From Pedobacter kyonggii (lineage in GTDB: Bacteria > Bacteroidota > Bacteroidia > Sphingobacteriales > Sphingobacteriaceae), in contig NZ_SIXF01000011.1 of the NCBI RefSeq assembly GCF_004310665.1, forward strand, positions 62,001 to 126,000: a DNA stretch of 64,000 nt. The letters run 5' to 3'. The notes under the pieces were generated by a model. It was not told the DNA's origin. It searched no databases and was given only the letters and a program-made list of their open reading frames with translations. Below, piece by piece: positions 26,452-36,503 of this stretch (the stretch's first letter is position 1; each line of letters begins with the position of its first letter). The position numbers were made by a program, and so were the translations under genes.

Positions 26452-29358
26452 ATGAACGGAACTTATACTTCGATTATAAAACGGATGACGCTGTTTGGAG
26501 TGCTATTATTTTTGGCAAACAGTGTTGATGTTTTGGCATTACCAAACCTTACCAATGCTTTAAAAAGCAAGAAATTTCAGGTACCGGTGTCGGCCAAAAA
26601 AAATAGTAAACAAATTCCCAACGATTCGTTATCGAATTTGAGAGATTCTTTGAGAAACAAACTCAGGAATTCTGTAACGGTAACTTTGCCAGATAATGAT
26701 GTTCCGGTTTTATTTGGAACGCAGAAAAATGTAAAAAGAATTCAATCTTCGGCTACTATAAGTGGAGAAGAACTGAAGAGTTTTCCAACGCCACAGGTTG
26801 GCTTAATGCTGTATGGGAAACTGCCAGGTTTGTACGTGGTTCAAAATAATTTCCAGTTAGGTTCTGACGAGCCTGCTATATCATTAAGGGGAAGAACACC
26901 ATTGGTCGTAATTGATGGTGTACCACGCTCGTATCTGAGTATCGACCCCGAACAAATAGAGAGCATTTCAGTAATAAAAGATGCACTGGGAACCTCACTA
27001 TATGGCATGAAGGCAGCTGATGGTATGTTATTGATCACTACCAAACGCGGTGCAAATATGCCTAAGCAAATTACCTTTACCAGTCAGTATGGTATTCAGC
27101 AACAAATTGAACGGCCTGAATTTTTAGATGCATTTAATTATGCTACCTTATTTAACGAGGCCTTGGCAAACGACGGAAGGCAACCCATTTATACAGCAGC
27201 CGATTTGGATAAGTATAAAAATGGTACGAATCCGTTTACACACCCCAATATAAACTGGACTGATGAAATTTTAAAGGCTACGGCACCTGTAAGCAGACAA
27301 AACCTTAACCTAAGAGGCGGAAGCAACAAGGTAAGGTATTTTGTAGATCTCGACTACCTGAGCCAGAGTGGTTTTTTAGTTACCGATCCTTCCATAAATA
27401 CTTATGAAACAAACAATAGTTTTAAGCGATTTTCTTTTAGAAGTAATATAGATGTTGATTTAACAAAGAGCACAACGCTCAGTTTAAGCTTGTTTGGAAG
27501 AATAAGAAATAGCAATCAACCTGGATCTACCGTAGCCAGTATTTACAGTGCATTGTTAACTACCCCTAATAATGCCTATCTGAAATTTAACGAAAATGGC
27601 TCGCTGGGCGGAAACACTGAGTTTCAAAATAACCTGTATGGTATGTCCATAAAATCGGGCTACAGGCCATCGGTAAATAGAAATTTAGGGGCAGATGTAT
27701 CGTTAATGCAAAAGCTCGATACCTTTTTGCCTGGTTTGTATGCTAGTGGTGCAATATCTTTCAATTCTTACTATAATGAGAACATTAACAGAAGTAAATC
27801 TTTTGCTGTGTATTCTCCGTTAGTAAACCCTATTACAAACCAAACTGGCTATAAAACGATAGGTGGCGACGGTACGCAATCGAATAGTTCTTCTCCCACA
27901 GATTTAAATAAACAAGTATTTTCCCGTTTCGATTTGGGTTATGATAAAATAATAGATAAAAATACTTTCAAAGCCCAATTGTTATTTGTTAGAGACAGTT
28001 ACGTTTTGGGAGGCGCTTTATCGCAGGTTAATCAATCAGTTGGGGGGAGGTTTAATTACGATTACGATAATAAGTACTTATTGGAATTGGCCACTTCGTA
28101 CATGGGCTACGATCGCTATAAAGCCGGAGACCAGTGGGGCTTTTTTCCATCGGTTGGTTTAGGCTGGAACATCGCCAATGAAAGTTTTTTTGCCAATTTA
28201 AAGAACACAATTAATTCGTTAAAAATCAGAACTTCTTATGGCTTAACAGCTACAAATGCAGCCGCTGGTTATTTCCAATACCTGCAAAACTTTGAGAATG
28301 GCGATACATTTTACAGCAGAAATCCGCTAACATCTTCAACTACAAAAGATGAGGGACCGCTGGCTAACCCAAATATTACCTGGGAAAAAGCAAGGAAATT
28401 TAATATCGGCTTCGATGCTTCAATATTAAAGGATAAGATATGGTTTACCGCCGATTATTATAAGAACAGTTATTACGACCTGTTGCAAACCAGAAGAACA
28501 AACGCAAGTACTGTAATTGGAGCTGTTTTGCCGGCCGAGAATATGGGTAAAAATCAATATTCGGGTGTTGAGCTTGGCCTTGGATATCAAAATCAAATAA
28601 ACAGCTTTAAGTATTTTATTTCTGCAAACGGCTCGTGGAGTGCAAGCAAAGTGATTTTTAACGATGAGCCTTTTAGGAAAAATACTTACGAATACAGAAC
28701 AGGGCAGCCCGTAGGACAAACTTTTGGTTATGTAGCAGATGGTTTTTATAACAACACTGCCGAAATTAACAACGGACCAAAGGTTGATGGCTACCTCCCG
28801 GTTCCGGGCGATTTAAAATATAAAGATTTAAATAACGACGGTATCATCAATACTTATGATATGACCGCAATTGGCAGTACCAAGCCTGTTTTCTTTTACG
28901 GTATAACCGGAGGTATAAATTATAAAGGCTTAGATTTTTCATTCACCTTGAATGGCACAGCAAACAGAAATGTGTATTTCAACTTTATCAATTTTGCATC
29001 AACCGGTGCAGCTGGCGGATATGGACAAGCCTTAGAAAGCAGTTTGTTAAGGTGGACACCTGCTACCGCTTTGCAGGCACAATATCCACGTTTAAGTGTT
29101 GGTAATAATCCAAATAATAGTCAGGTTTCTTCTTTCTGGGTTAGAAACGGCAGCTATTTAAGGTTAAGAAATGTAGAAATAGGTTATAGCTTGCCCGGTA
29201 ACCTGATTAAATTAATTGGCTTTACCAATGTCAGGGTATTCGCCAATGGACTTAACCTGTTAACCGCTACAACCTTAGACGGGGTAGATCCCGAAGTATT
29301 GATCGGAAATGTACCCAATCAGCGGATATTCAATTTTGGTATTAACCTTCAGTTTTAA
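26452..29358 (+). CDS. SusC-family TonB-dependent transporter (pair 1)
   Basis: A 968-residue outer-membrane transporter. The signal is around MTLFGVLLFLANSVDVLA. Unlike the other two SusC proteins in the window, it has no STN domain and no clear carboxypeptidase-like domain: after a polar, Ser/Lys-rich linker (about 30-85) it goes directly to the plug (TISGEELKSFPTPQVGLMLY, then IESISVIKDALGTSLYGMK). The barrel ends at NFGINLQF with a terminal Phe, as expected. It is the first gene of the structural operon and lies opposite the HTCS gene, and susD follows 9 bases after its stop. It should import oligosaccharides released at the cell surface. Confidence 0.93.
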   Translation: MNGTYTSIIKRMTLFGVLLFLANSVDVLALPNLTNALKSKKFQVPVSAKKNSKQIPNDSLSNLRDSLRNKLRNSVTVTLPDNDVPVLFGTQKNVKRIQSSATISGEELKSFPTPQVGLMLYGKLPGLYVVQNNFQLGSDEPAISLRGRTPLVVIDGVPRSYLSIDPEQIESISVIKDALGTSLYGMKAADGMLLITTKRGANMPKQITFTSQYGIQQQIERPEFLDAFNYATLFNEALANDGRQPIYTAADLDKYKNGTNPFTHPNINWTDEILKATAPVSRQNLNLRGGSNKVRYFVDLDYLSQSGFLVTDPSINTYETNNSFKRFSFRSNIDVDLTKSTTLSLSLFGRIRNSNQPGSTVASIYSALLTTPNNAYLKFNENGSLGGNTEFQNNLYGMSIKSGYRPSVNRNLGADVSLMQKLDTFLPGLYASGAISFNSYYNENINRSKSFAVYSPLVNPITNQTGYKTIGGDGTQSNSSSPTDLNKQVFSRFDLGYDKIIDKNTFKAQLLFVRDSYVLGGALSQVNQSVGGRFNYDYDNKYLLELATSYMGYDRYKAGDQWGFFPSVGLGWNIANESFFANLKNTINSLKIRTSYGLTATNAAAGYFQYLQNFENGDTFYSRNPLTSSTTKDEGPLANPNITWEKARKFNIGFDASILKDKIWFTADYYKNSYYDLLQTRRTNASTVIGAVLPAENMGKNQYSGVELGLGYQNQINSFKYFISANGSWSASKVIFNDEPFRKNTYEYRTGQPVGQTFGYVADGFYNNTAEINNGPKVDGYLPVPGDLKYKDLNNDGIINTYDMTAIGSTKPVFFYGITGGINYKGLDFSFTLNGTANRNVYFNFINFASTGAAGGYGQALESSLLRWTPATALQAQYPRLSVGNNPNNSQVSSFWVRNGSYLRLRNVEIGYSLPGNLIKLIGFTNVRVFANGLNLLTATTLDGVDPEVLIGNVPNQRIFNFGINLQF

Positions 29359-29367
29359 ATCTTGATT

Positions 29368-30996
29368 ATGAATAATTACAAAAAATACTTCGCTATAATC
29401 TGCCTGTTATTTGCATTTGGCTGTTCGAAAAAATTTGAGGCAGAGCCCTTGGACCGCATAACCGGCGATTTAATTTTTGATCCACTTGATAAGAATGCTG
29501 ATTATGCAAAGCAATTTTTAAACGGAACCTATTTGTTGTTGCCAGATTGGTATAACAGAATAGATGGCAGCTTTTTAGATGCCGGAACAGACGATGCAGT
29601 ACCATCAAGAATAGGAACCCAGGCAGAATTCTACCGTACGGGTAGAATATCATCTACGACCCTTCCTGATGATGTTTGGAGCAAGAATTATCTGGGCATC
29701 AGAAGAGCCAATCTTTTTTTAAGCAAAGTAGATGTAGTACCCACAACTGCAGTTTTAAAAACTCAGTTTAAAGCTGAAGCAAGATTTTTGAGGGCTTATT
29801 TTTACTTTGAGCTGGTTAAGCGCTGGGGCGGTGTACCTTTAATTGGGGATAGGGTATTTACCATTGATGATGATATAAATGTTCCTAGAAATACGCTCGA
29901 CGAATGTTATGCTTATATCGTAGCTGAGTTGGATGTCATAAAAAGTTCATTATTGCCTTATGCCATTAGCGATGGAGATTGGGGTAGGGCGAATATCGGA
30001 GCCGCAATGGCCCTAAAATCGAGAGTGCTGTTATATGCCGCCAGCCCCTTAAGCAACCCGACAAATAATATCCAGAAATGGGCGCTAGCCGCACAGGCAG
30101 CAGCCGATGTTAAAGCATTGGGCTATAACCTGGTAACCGATTGGATTGCCAATTTTAATGCGACCAAAAACACCGAGTTTATTTTTATTAAACAGAATGC
30201 TTTAAATACAAATATCGAAATCAATAACGGTCCGATTGGATATTTACAGGGTGTTGGCTTAACCAGCCCATCGCAAAATCTGGTCGATGCATTTTTAATG
30301 CTTGATGGAAAAGCAATTTCCGATGCGGGATCAACTTATGACCCAAACAATCCATACTTAAACAGAGATCCGAGGTTAACAGCTACCATTATGCACAATG
30401 GCAAAAATTGGTTGGGAAGGCCTGTTGAAACATTTGGAGGCGGCCAGGATAAGCCGGGAGGGAACAGAACACAGACTAGAACGGGATATTATCTGAGAAA
30501 ATTTATGGGCAAATTTGAAACTTCCACTACCTATACCAATCAGGCCCATCACGTCATCTTATTAAGGTATGCTGAAATTTTATTAAACCATGCCGAAGCG
30601 CTGAATGAATCGGGTGGAGCAGTTGCTGATATCGTTAACAATTTGGTTTTAATCAGAAAAAGAGCAGGAATTCTTCCGGGTTCCAATAATCTTTACGGCT
30701 TATCGCTTACGCTTAGCAAAGATGAATTGCGTAAAATAATTCAGAACGAACGCCGTATAGAACTGGCTTTTGAAGAGCACAGAACCTGGGACCTGAGAAG
30801 GTGGAAGCTGGCCGAAATTGAATTAAATAAGCCAGTTAGAGGGGTGCAGATTATCAAAAACGGAACAGCCTTCTCTTATACTTATTTCAATGTCGCAAAT
30901 GCTGTTTTCGATGCTAAAATGTATTGGTACCCCATACCACAGGCCGAAATATTAGCCAATAATAAAGTGGTTCAAAACCCAGGATGGTCTAACTAA
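29368..30996 (+). CDS. SusD-family surface lipoprotein (pair 1)
   Basis: A 542-residue lipoprotein with lipobox ending at Cys19 (LLFAFGC). The ATG at 29368 is preferred to a TTG two codons upstream. SusD features are RRANLFLSKVDV, then EARFLRAYFYFELVKRWGGVPLIGD, and the C-terminal ILLRYAEILLNHAEALNE and IIQNERRIELAFEEHRTWDLRRW minus its ends. It ends in the WYPIPQAEI and NPGW motifs typical of RagB/SusD proteins. It is the glycan-binding lid of the SusC encoded immediately upstream. Confidence 0.93.
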   Translation: MNNYKKYFAIICLLFAFGCSKKFEAEPLDRITGDLIFDPLDKNADYAKQFLNGTYLLLPDWYNRIDGSFLDAGTDDAVPSRIGTQAEFYRTGRISSTTLPDDVWSKNYLGIRRANLFLSKVDVVPTTAVLKTQFKAEARFLRAYFYFELVKRWGGVPLIGDRVFTIDDDINVPRNTLDECYAYIVAELDVIKSSLLPYAISDGDWGRANIGAAMALKSRVLLYAASPLSNPTNNIQKWALAAQAAADVKALGYNLVTDWIANFNATKNTEFIFIKQNALNTNIEINNGPIGYLQGVGLTSPSQNLVDAFLMLDGKAISDAGSTYDPNNPYLNRDPRLTATIMHNGKNWLGRPVETFGGGQDKPGGNRTQTRTGYYLRKFMGKFETSTTYTNQAHHVILLRYAEILLNHAEALNESGGAVADIVNNLVLIRKRAGILPGSNNLYGLSLTLSKDELRKIIQNERRIELAFEEHRTWDLRRWKLAEIELNKPVRGVQIIKNGTAFSYTYFNVANAVFDAKMYWYPIPQAEILANNKVVQNPGWSN

Positions 30997-31100
30997 TAAA
31001 AAGCATAAATATAAATAATGAATCACACTGGTTTTTCAGATCACAGGAGTGAAACGGAAATCGGGATGGCTTCATGCTGATAAAAAGAAACTATATACAG

Positions 31101-34100
31101 ATGAAAAAAATACTGAATATAATATTGCTTGTGCTGATCACTAATTTAGCTTACTCCCAAAGCAAAGTTGTACGGGGTGTTGTTGCAGATGATACTGGCA
31201 CAACACTGATTGCTACAACAGTTACAGAGCAAGAAAACCCAAAGAATATTGTCATCACAAACACTAGTGGCGCTTTTAGCATAAAAGTTGGTGCAAATAG
31301 TACCAAACTTATCATAAGCTCTGTTGGTTATATCACAAAAGTGGTAACCATTACCAGCCAACCTTTAAATATTGTTTTAAAAGAAGATAATTCAAATTTA
31401 AATGAAGTTGTTGTAGTTGGCTTTACCCCACAAAAGAAGATCACCAATGCCGGTGCAACCAGTACTGTATCGGGTAAAGAATTAAGACAGAGCCCTGCTG
31501 CAAGCTTTCAAAATGCACTGGCGGGAAGGCTACCCGGCTTGTTCCAGCAGCAAACCAGCGGCCAGCCAGGTGCCGATGCTGCTAATATTTACATTCGTGG
31601 GATTAGCACCTATACAGGTGCGTCTAACAGGCCATTGGTAATTGTAGATGATGTAGAGTACCCTTACGAACAGTTAAGTCAGTTAAGTTCTAATGAGATC
31701 GAAACCGTTTCCATTTTAAAGGATGCTTCTTCAACGGCTATATATGGTATAAAGGGCGCTAACGGTGTAATTGCGATTACCACCCGAAGAGGAACAAATT
31801 CTGCACCGAAAATTACATTCAGAAGCGATTTTGGCTTGCAAACGCCAACCATACGAAGAAAACCACTGGATTCTTATAATGCCTTAATCTTGTTGAAAGA
31901 GATGGAGGTAAATGAGGGTAGAGACCCCAACCTGACTTTTCCGGGGCTGGTTACCGAGGAAGCACTAAACCATTTTAAATTGGGAGACGATCCGTACCGT
32001 TACCCGAGTGTAAAATGGTACGATGAGGTAATGCGCAAAAACGCATTGCAGCAAAGCAACAATATTGACATTATTGGTGGTACTCAAAATTTAAAGTATT
32101 TCGTTGCACTAGGTAACGTTAATCAAAATGGTATTTTAAAAGAGATACAAAAAGATGAAAATTTTAACAGTAATTATTATTTAAAAAGATACAATATCAG
32201 ATCGAATGTTGATTTGAATGTAACTAAAACATTAACACTAAAGTTGGATCTTTCTGCCAGGTTTAATGAAATTAATGAGCCAAACCTACCCGATGTACTG
32301 GCCGGTGGCGCTGTTTCTATTTGGCGAAGGTTGAGCAGCGGACTTTTAAATCCATGGAACTACCCGGTAAAGAACGAAGATGGGAGTTACGGAGGCAGAA
32401 AATCTGCAACGTTAAATCCGGTTGGTATTTTGCAATATGCAGGTTACAACAGAAATTATAGTAATAACCTTAACTTAAACCTAAAGGCCAATCAAAACTT
32501 AGATTTTGTAACCAAAGGTCTTGCTGTAAGGGCAATTTTGGCCTATACCAATAATGTAGAGTTTAACCGATCGTTAACCAGAGGACGTTTCCCTACTTAT
32601 GCCTACCTGCCGGGATCTGATGTTTTGGATCCTGTTTTTCCGGAGCTAAGCAGGTTAGACCCGCTTACCGCGGCTACTGCATTTGATGCCAATAGATCTA
32701 GCTACCCCCTTCGCAAGATCAATGCACAAGGTATTTTAGATTATAACCGTCAGCTTGGAAACCACAATTTATACGGTCTGATCGTGTACAACCAGTTAAC
32801 AGATATTTCTGGTGCCAATATTCCTGCAAATTTTAGAGGATATTCTGCAAGGGTAGGATATAATTACAAATCGAGGTACATATTCGAACTGAACGGTGCG
32901 TATAATGGTACCGATAGGTTTAAAGCAAGTAAGCGGAATGGTCTATTTCCGGCAGTAAGTGCAGGCTGGAACATTAGTGAAGAGCCCTTCTTTAAAAAAG
33001 CGCTTCCTTTTATCAATTATATGAAATTAAGGGGCTCGTTGGGTACCGTTGGTTCTGATGATTTTCCGAATACTTACCGTTATATCTACGAAGAAATTTA
33101 TAATGCCCCGTCAACGGCGGCAAACTCTTACTGGTTTGGCGATAATAACAGCTTACAGTATGGTATTACTCCGGGTGCCCTCGCAAATGAAGATGTAAGA
33201 TGGGAGCAGGAGCGTAAGTTGGATATTGGTACAGACATTAAATTGCTGAACAGTAAACTAGGAATAACCTTCGATTATTTTGACCATAAAAGGTACGATA
33301 TTTTAACAGTAAGGGAAACCGTGCCTAATTTCTCAGGTATTTCGTTGCCTCCGGTAAATTTGGGTATTGTAAATAATAAAGGTTTTGAGCTCGACCTGTC
33401 ATACCAGAATAAACTGTCAGAAAACTTATCCTATTTCGTTAAAGGAAACATTTCCATCTATAAAAATAAAATAATTTACCGTGATGAGCCCTATAATCAA
33501 GGTAACCCATTGCTGATGCGCACAGGCCGGCCTATTGGTCAGATTTATGGGTATACCAATATAGGTTTCTACAATGACGCCGACGATATTGCCAATAGTC
33601 CAACATCAGTTGGCCGTGCAGTTAAACCTGGCGATCTGAAGTATGCCGATATTAACAACGATGGAAAGATCGATCAGGGTGATATTGGCCCGATTGGCAA
33701 TCCTAATATCCCTCAGGTCAACTACGGCTTTTCATTAGGTACAAGCTACAAGGGCTTCGATGTTTCCGTGCTTTTTCAGGGTGCCGCAAAAGGAAGTTTA
33801 AGTGCGTCTACCATGTTTCAGATAGGAACTACTAATGGTACACCTTCTGAAACACACTTAAAAAGATGGACGCCAGAAGCTAAGGAAACGGCAGAATTAC
33901 CACGCTTAGGGGGTGCCAATTTTGACCAGTCTACCTTTTGGTTACGCCCAACAGATTACATCCGGCTCAAAAATGTAGAACTGGGCTATAACTTTAATAA
34001 CAAGCTGGTAAATAAAATCGGATTATCAAATGCCCGTATTTATGCTAATGCCGCAAATCTGATTACCTGGTTTAGCTTGAAAATTTACGATGTAGACCCT

Positions 34101-34190
34101 GAGTCTATAAATTCTACAGGAACGGTAGAAGCCTATTCATCCTATCCTCAACAAAAAATTGTAAACCTTGGCTTACAGGTAACATTCTAA
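31101..34190 (+). CDS. SusC-family TonB-dependent transporter (pair 2)
   Basis: A 1029-residue outer-membrane transporter. The ATG at 31101 starts a normal signal peptide (MKKILNIILLVLITNLAYS); an upstream in-frame ATG at 31074 adds a charged extension. A carboxypeptidase-D regulatory-like domain follows at about 22-95 (VVRGVVADDTGTTLIATTV, then SSVGYITKVVTI). The TonB-box/plug has LNEVVVVGFTPQKK and IETVSILKDASSTAIYGIKG. The barrel ends at VNLGLQVTF. It shares the general plan but not close identity with the first SusC, so the two pairs may take different oligosaccharides from one glycan (inference). Confidence 0.93.
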   Translation: MKKILNIILLVLITNLAYSQSKVVRGVVADDTGTTLIATTVTEQENPKNIVITNTSGAFSIKVGANSTKLIISSVGYITKVVTITSQPLNIVLKEDNSNLNEVVVVGFTPQKKITNAGATSTVSGKELRQSPAASFQNALAGRLPGLFQQQTSGQPGADAANIYIRGISTYTGASNRPLVIVDDVEYPYEQLSQLSSNEIETVSILKDASSTAIYGIKGANGVIAITTRRGTNSAPKITFRSDFGLQTPTIRRKPLDSYNALILLKEMEVNEGRDPNLTFPGLVTEEALNHFKLGDDPYRYPSVKWYDEVMRKNALQQSNNIDIIGGTQNLKYFVALGNVNQNGILKEIQKDENFNSNYYLKRYNIRSNVDLNVTKTLTLKLDLSARFNEINEPNLPDVLAGGAVSIWRRLSSGLLNPWNYPVKNEDGSYGGRKSATLNPVGILQYAGYNRNYSNNLNLNLKANQNLDFVTKGLAVRAILAYTNNVEFNRSLTRGRFPTYAYLPGSDVLDPVFPELSRLDPLTAATAFDANRSSYPLRKINAQGILDYNRQLGNHNLYGLIVYNQLTDISGANIPANFRGYSARVGYNYKSRYIFELNGAYNGTDRFKASKRNGLFPAVSAGWNISEEPFFKKALPFINYMKLRGSLGTVGSDDFPNTYRYIYEEIYNAPSTAANSYWFGDNNSLQYGITPGALANEDVRWEQERKLDIGTDIKLLNSKLGITFDYFDHKRYDILTVRETVPNFSGISLPPVNLGIVNNKGFELDLSYQNKLSENLSYFVKGNISIYKNKIIYRDEPYNQGNPLLMRTGRPIGQIYGYTNIGFYNDADDIANSPTSVGRAVKPGDLKYADINNDGKIDQGDIGPIGNPNIPQVNYGFSLGTSYKGFDVSVLFQGAAKGSLSASTMFQIGTTNGTPSETHLKRWTPEAKETAELPRLGGANFDQSTFWLRPTDYIRLKNVELGYNFNNKLVNKIGLSNARIYANAANLITWFSLKIYDVDPESINSTGTVEAYSSYPQQKIVNLGLQVTF

Positions 34191-34201
34191 TATATAAACA
34201 G

Positions 34202-35947
34202 ATGAAAGATATAAATTATATAAAAACTTTAACATTAGTTGGCTTATTAGCGATAGGTGCTGTTGCCTGCAAAAAAACTGATAGCAATAGTTTTTTGGAT
34301 AAAACAGATGTGGGGCAGCTCAATGAAGCTACCGTATTTGCAGATAGTTTGTTAACATTTCGATTTTTGACAGGTATTTATACAGGGTTGGCCGGAACAT
34401 ACTACCTCGATAATGGCTTAACGGGCGGTGGTTTGTGGTCGTACAGCGATGCATCAGACGATTCGGATATCGTATGGGGCGGTGCTACCGCACAAATAGC
34501 ACCTGCCTTTAATTCGGCAACATTTCAAAATCAGGCCGATTTTAGCCGATTTAAGAACCACTGGAACAATTGCTACAATAACATCAGGCGGGCTAATGTT
34601 TTTTTGGCAAACGTAGACAGATCTCCAATTTCGGCCGGCAGAAGAGCAACTTTAAAATTAGAAGCCAGGTTTTTAAGGGCCTATTATTACTGGCATTTAC
34701 TGCGTAATTATAGTGGCGTGCCAGTTATTGGCGATAAAGTGTATGCTATAACTGACGATTTTGGTTTGGCCAGATCTACATTTGCCGAAACTGTAAATTA
34801 TGTCGTTAGCGAATTAGATGCCTGCGCAGCTTTGCCTGTAACCACACAAATTGAAGATTTCGGACGGCCCACAAAAGGTGCCGCATTGGGCCTAAAATCA
34901 AAAGTTTTACTTCTGGCTGCCAGTCCGCTATTTAACGGGCAAAACCCTGGTACAGGTGCCAATAAAAATTTGGCAGGTTACGATAATTTAGATAACAATA
35001 GATGGAAACTGGCCGTTGATGCATCAAAGGCGGTGATGGATATGGGCATATACAGTTTAGTGAAAGATAATACAACTGCGCCTGGTTATGGATACTATCA
35101 GATGATGATTACAAGAAATACTCCTGAACATATTTTTCAGGTAATGAAATCGACAAACAGATGGTACGAAGGTTTTCTGCTTCCAGTTTCCCGCGGTGGG
35201 CAGGCTTATTCTTATCCAACCCAGGAACTGGTAGATACCTATCCGATGAAAAATGGTAAGAACATTAAAGAAGCAGGCTCTGGTTACGTAGAAGCAAATA
35301 TGTACAAAGACAGAGACCCCCGTTTTTATTATTCTATATTATATGATGGCAGCTTGTGGTTAAACAATACAACAAACACCAAAACGGTAGTTAATTTGTA
35401 CGCCAATGCTCCAGGCGACGGCTTAGGTACCTCAGGTTCTACTAAAACGGGGTATTTATACCGTAAATTTTGTCATGAAGGTGCTGGTGGCAATTTTGGT
35501 ATATCCAATAATATTGGCTTGGTGGCTATCAGATATGCCGAAATATTACTGAATTACGCAGAAGCACTTAACGAGTTTAGCGGGCCTGGTACAGAAGTAT
35601 ATCAAGCTGTTGAGCAAATCAGGGAAAGAGCTGGTTTAGTGCCATTTCAATTGCCATTGCAGTTAACCAAAGAGCAAATGAGGGAAGTGATCCGCAATGA
35701 GAGAAGGGTAGAGTTAACCTATGAGGAAGCGACTAGATTCTTTGATATCAAAAGATGGAAACTGGCGGAAAATTTAATAAACGGTCCGGCCAATGGGATG
35801 CGTTGGACACGTAGCGGATCAACTGTTACCGGAGCTCGCTTTACTTTTGAAACAAGGAGATTTACCAATCCTCAAATGTATTATTTCCCTATTCCTCAAT
35901 CAGAAATTAACAAGAGTGCAGTGCTGATTCAAAATCCTGGATGGTAA
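34202..35947 (+). CDS. SusD-family surface lipoprotein (pair 2)
   Basis: A 581-residue lipoprotein with lipobox AVAC (Cys23). Family motifs are RRANVFLANVDRS, EARFLRAYYYWHLLRNYSG and GVPVIGDK near residues 155-185, and later VAIRYAEILLNYAEALNE and REVIRNERRVELTYEEATRF. The end has MYYFPIPQSEINKSA and NPGW. It begins 11 bases after its SusC gene. It completes the second SusCD pair of the locus. Confidence 0.93.
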   Translation: MKDINYIKTLTLVGLLAIGAVACKKTDSNSFLDKTDVGQLNEATVFADSLLTFRFLTGIYTGLAGTYYLDNGLTGGGLWSYSDASDDSDIVWGGATAQIAPAFNSATFQNQADFSRFKNHWNNCYNNIRRANVFLANVDRSPISAGRRATLKLEARFLRAYYYWHLLRNYSGVPVIGDKVYAITDDFGLARSTFAETVNYVVSELDACAALPVTTQIEDFGRPTKGAALGLKSKVLLLAASPLFNGQNPGTGANKNLAGYDNLDNNRWKLAVDASKAVMDMGIYSLVKDNTTAPGYGYYQMMITRNTPEHIFQVMKSTNRWYEGFLLPVSRGGQAYSYPTQELVDTYPMKNGKNIKEAGSGYVEANMYKDRDPRFYYSILYDGSLWLNNTTNTKTVVNLYANAPGDGLGTSGSTKTGYLYRKFCHEGAGGNFGISNNIGLVAIRYAEILLNYAEALNEFSGPGTEVYQAVEQIRERAGLVPFQLPLQLTKEQMREVIRNERRVELTYEEATRFFDIKRWKLAENLINGPANGMRWTRSGSTVTGARFTFETRRFTNPQMYYFPIPQSEINKSAVLIQNPGW

Positions 35948-35990
35948 GAGTGTCTTAAGTCCGAAGTCATAAGTCTGGAGTCGATCAGGC

Positions 35991-36031
35991 CGTCATTGTG
36001 AGGTACGAAGCAATCTTAATGCGATTGCTTC
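35991..36031. repeat. GAAGCAATCT-family palindrome, copy 2
   Basis: CGTCATTGTGAG starts the element, and GAAGCAATC at 36008-36016 pairs with GATTGCTTC at 36023-36031. It is related to the larger element at 21535 and lies just after the second SusD gene. Confidence 0.7.
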
Positions 36032-36047
36032 AGCTACCGCTTATCTT

Positions 36048-36073
36048 GCCTTTCAATAGCAATTTTGAAAGGC
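36048..36073. repeat. 9-bp perfect hairpin
   Basis: GCCTTTCAA at 36048-36056 pairs with TTGAAAGGC at 36065-36073 around an 8-base loop. It may terminate the SusCD transcript, although no T-run follows. Confidence 0.5.
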
Positions 36074-36080
36074 CAATTGA

Positions 36081-36140
36081 TCAATGACCAACCACCAATG
36101 AACTAATGACTAGTGAACCAACGAACAATAACCAATCAGT
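36081..36140. repeat. low-complexity CCAATGAACTAATGAC-type repeat
   Basis: Several overlapping copies of short words such as CCAATGAAC, CTAATGAC and GTGAACC. The same family occurs in reverse orientation at about 45265-45318. Confidence 0.5.
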
Positions 36141-36170
36141 TAACTGTTTCAAACAATTAACCGATACACA

Positions 36171-36431
36171 ATGAACCCAATAACAAAAATCAGAACACTT
36201 GAGCCCATTTTGTTTTATTCGGGGAAGCAAGATGAACTGCAGATTTTTTTAAACGAAGCCGAATATGGCGAACTGATTATTAAGTCGCTATCTCACGACC
36301 AGATTCGGGTTAAAGCGGTAATGTTAGGCGAAGCAGGCGAAAACTCAACTGGAAACAAGATTACAGAGGACTTAGGGTATCGGTACCAGAAACATTGGTA
36401 TTCAGCAAAAAAGCTGCGAGGAGGGCTGTAA
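36171..36431 (+). CDS. hypothetical 86-residue protein
   Basis: A small ORF of 86 residues, cytoplasmic by appearance (no signal or membrane segment), with ILFYSGKQDELQIFLNEAEY near the start and a Trp/Tyr/Lys-rich end. No family was recognised. It lies between the second susD gene and the metalloprotease gene, preceded by repeats, so it may be real but has no functional clue. Confidence 0.45.
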   Translation: MNPITKIRTLEPILFYSGKQDELQIFLNEAEYGELIIKSLSHDQIRVKAVMLGEAGENSTGNKITEDLGYRYQKHWYSAKKLRGGL

Positions 36432-36503
36432 GGGTTACTTTTTAACTAAAATGACAATAATGAAATAAAAATCAATTAATCAAATAACCTCAAACCATTA
36501 AAC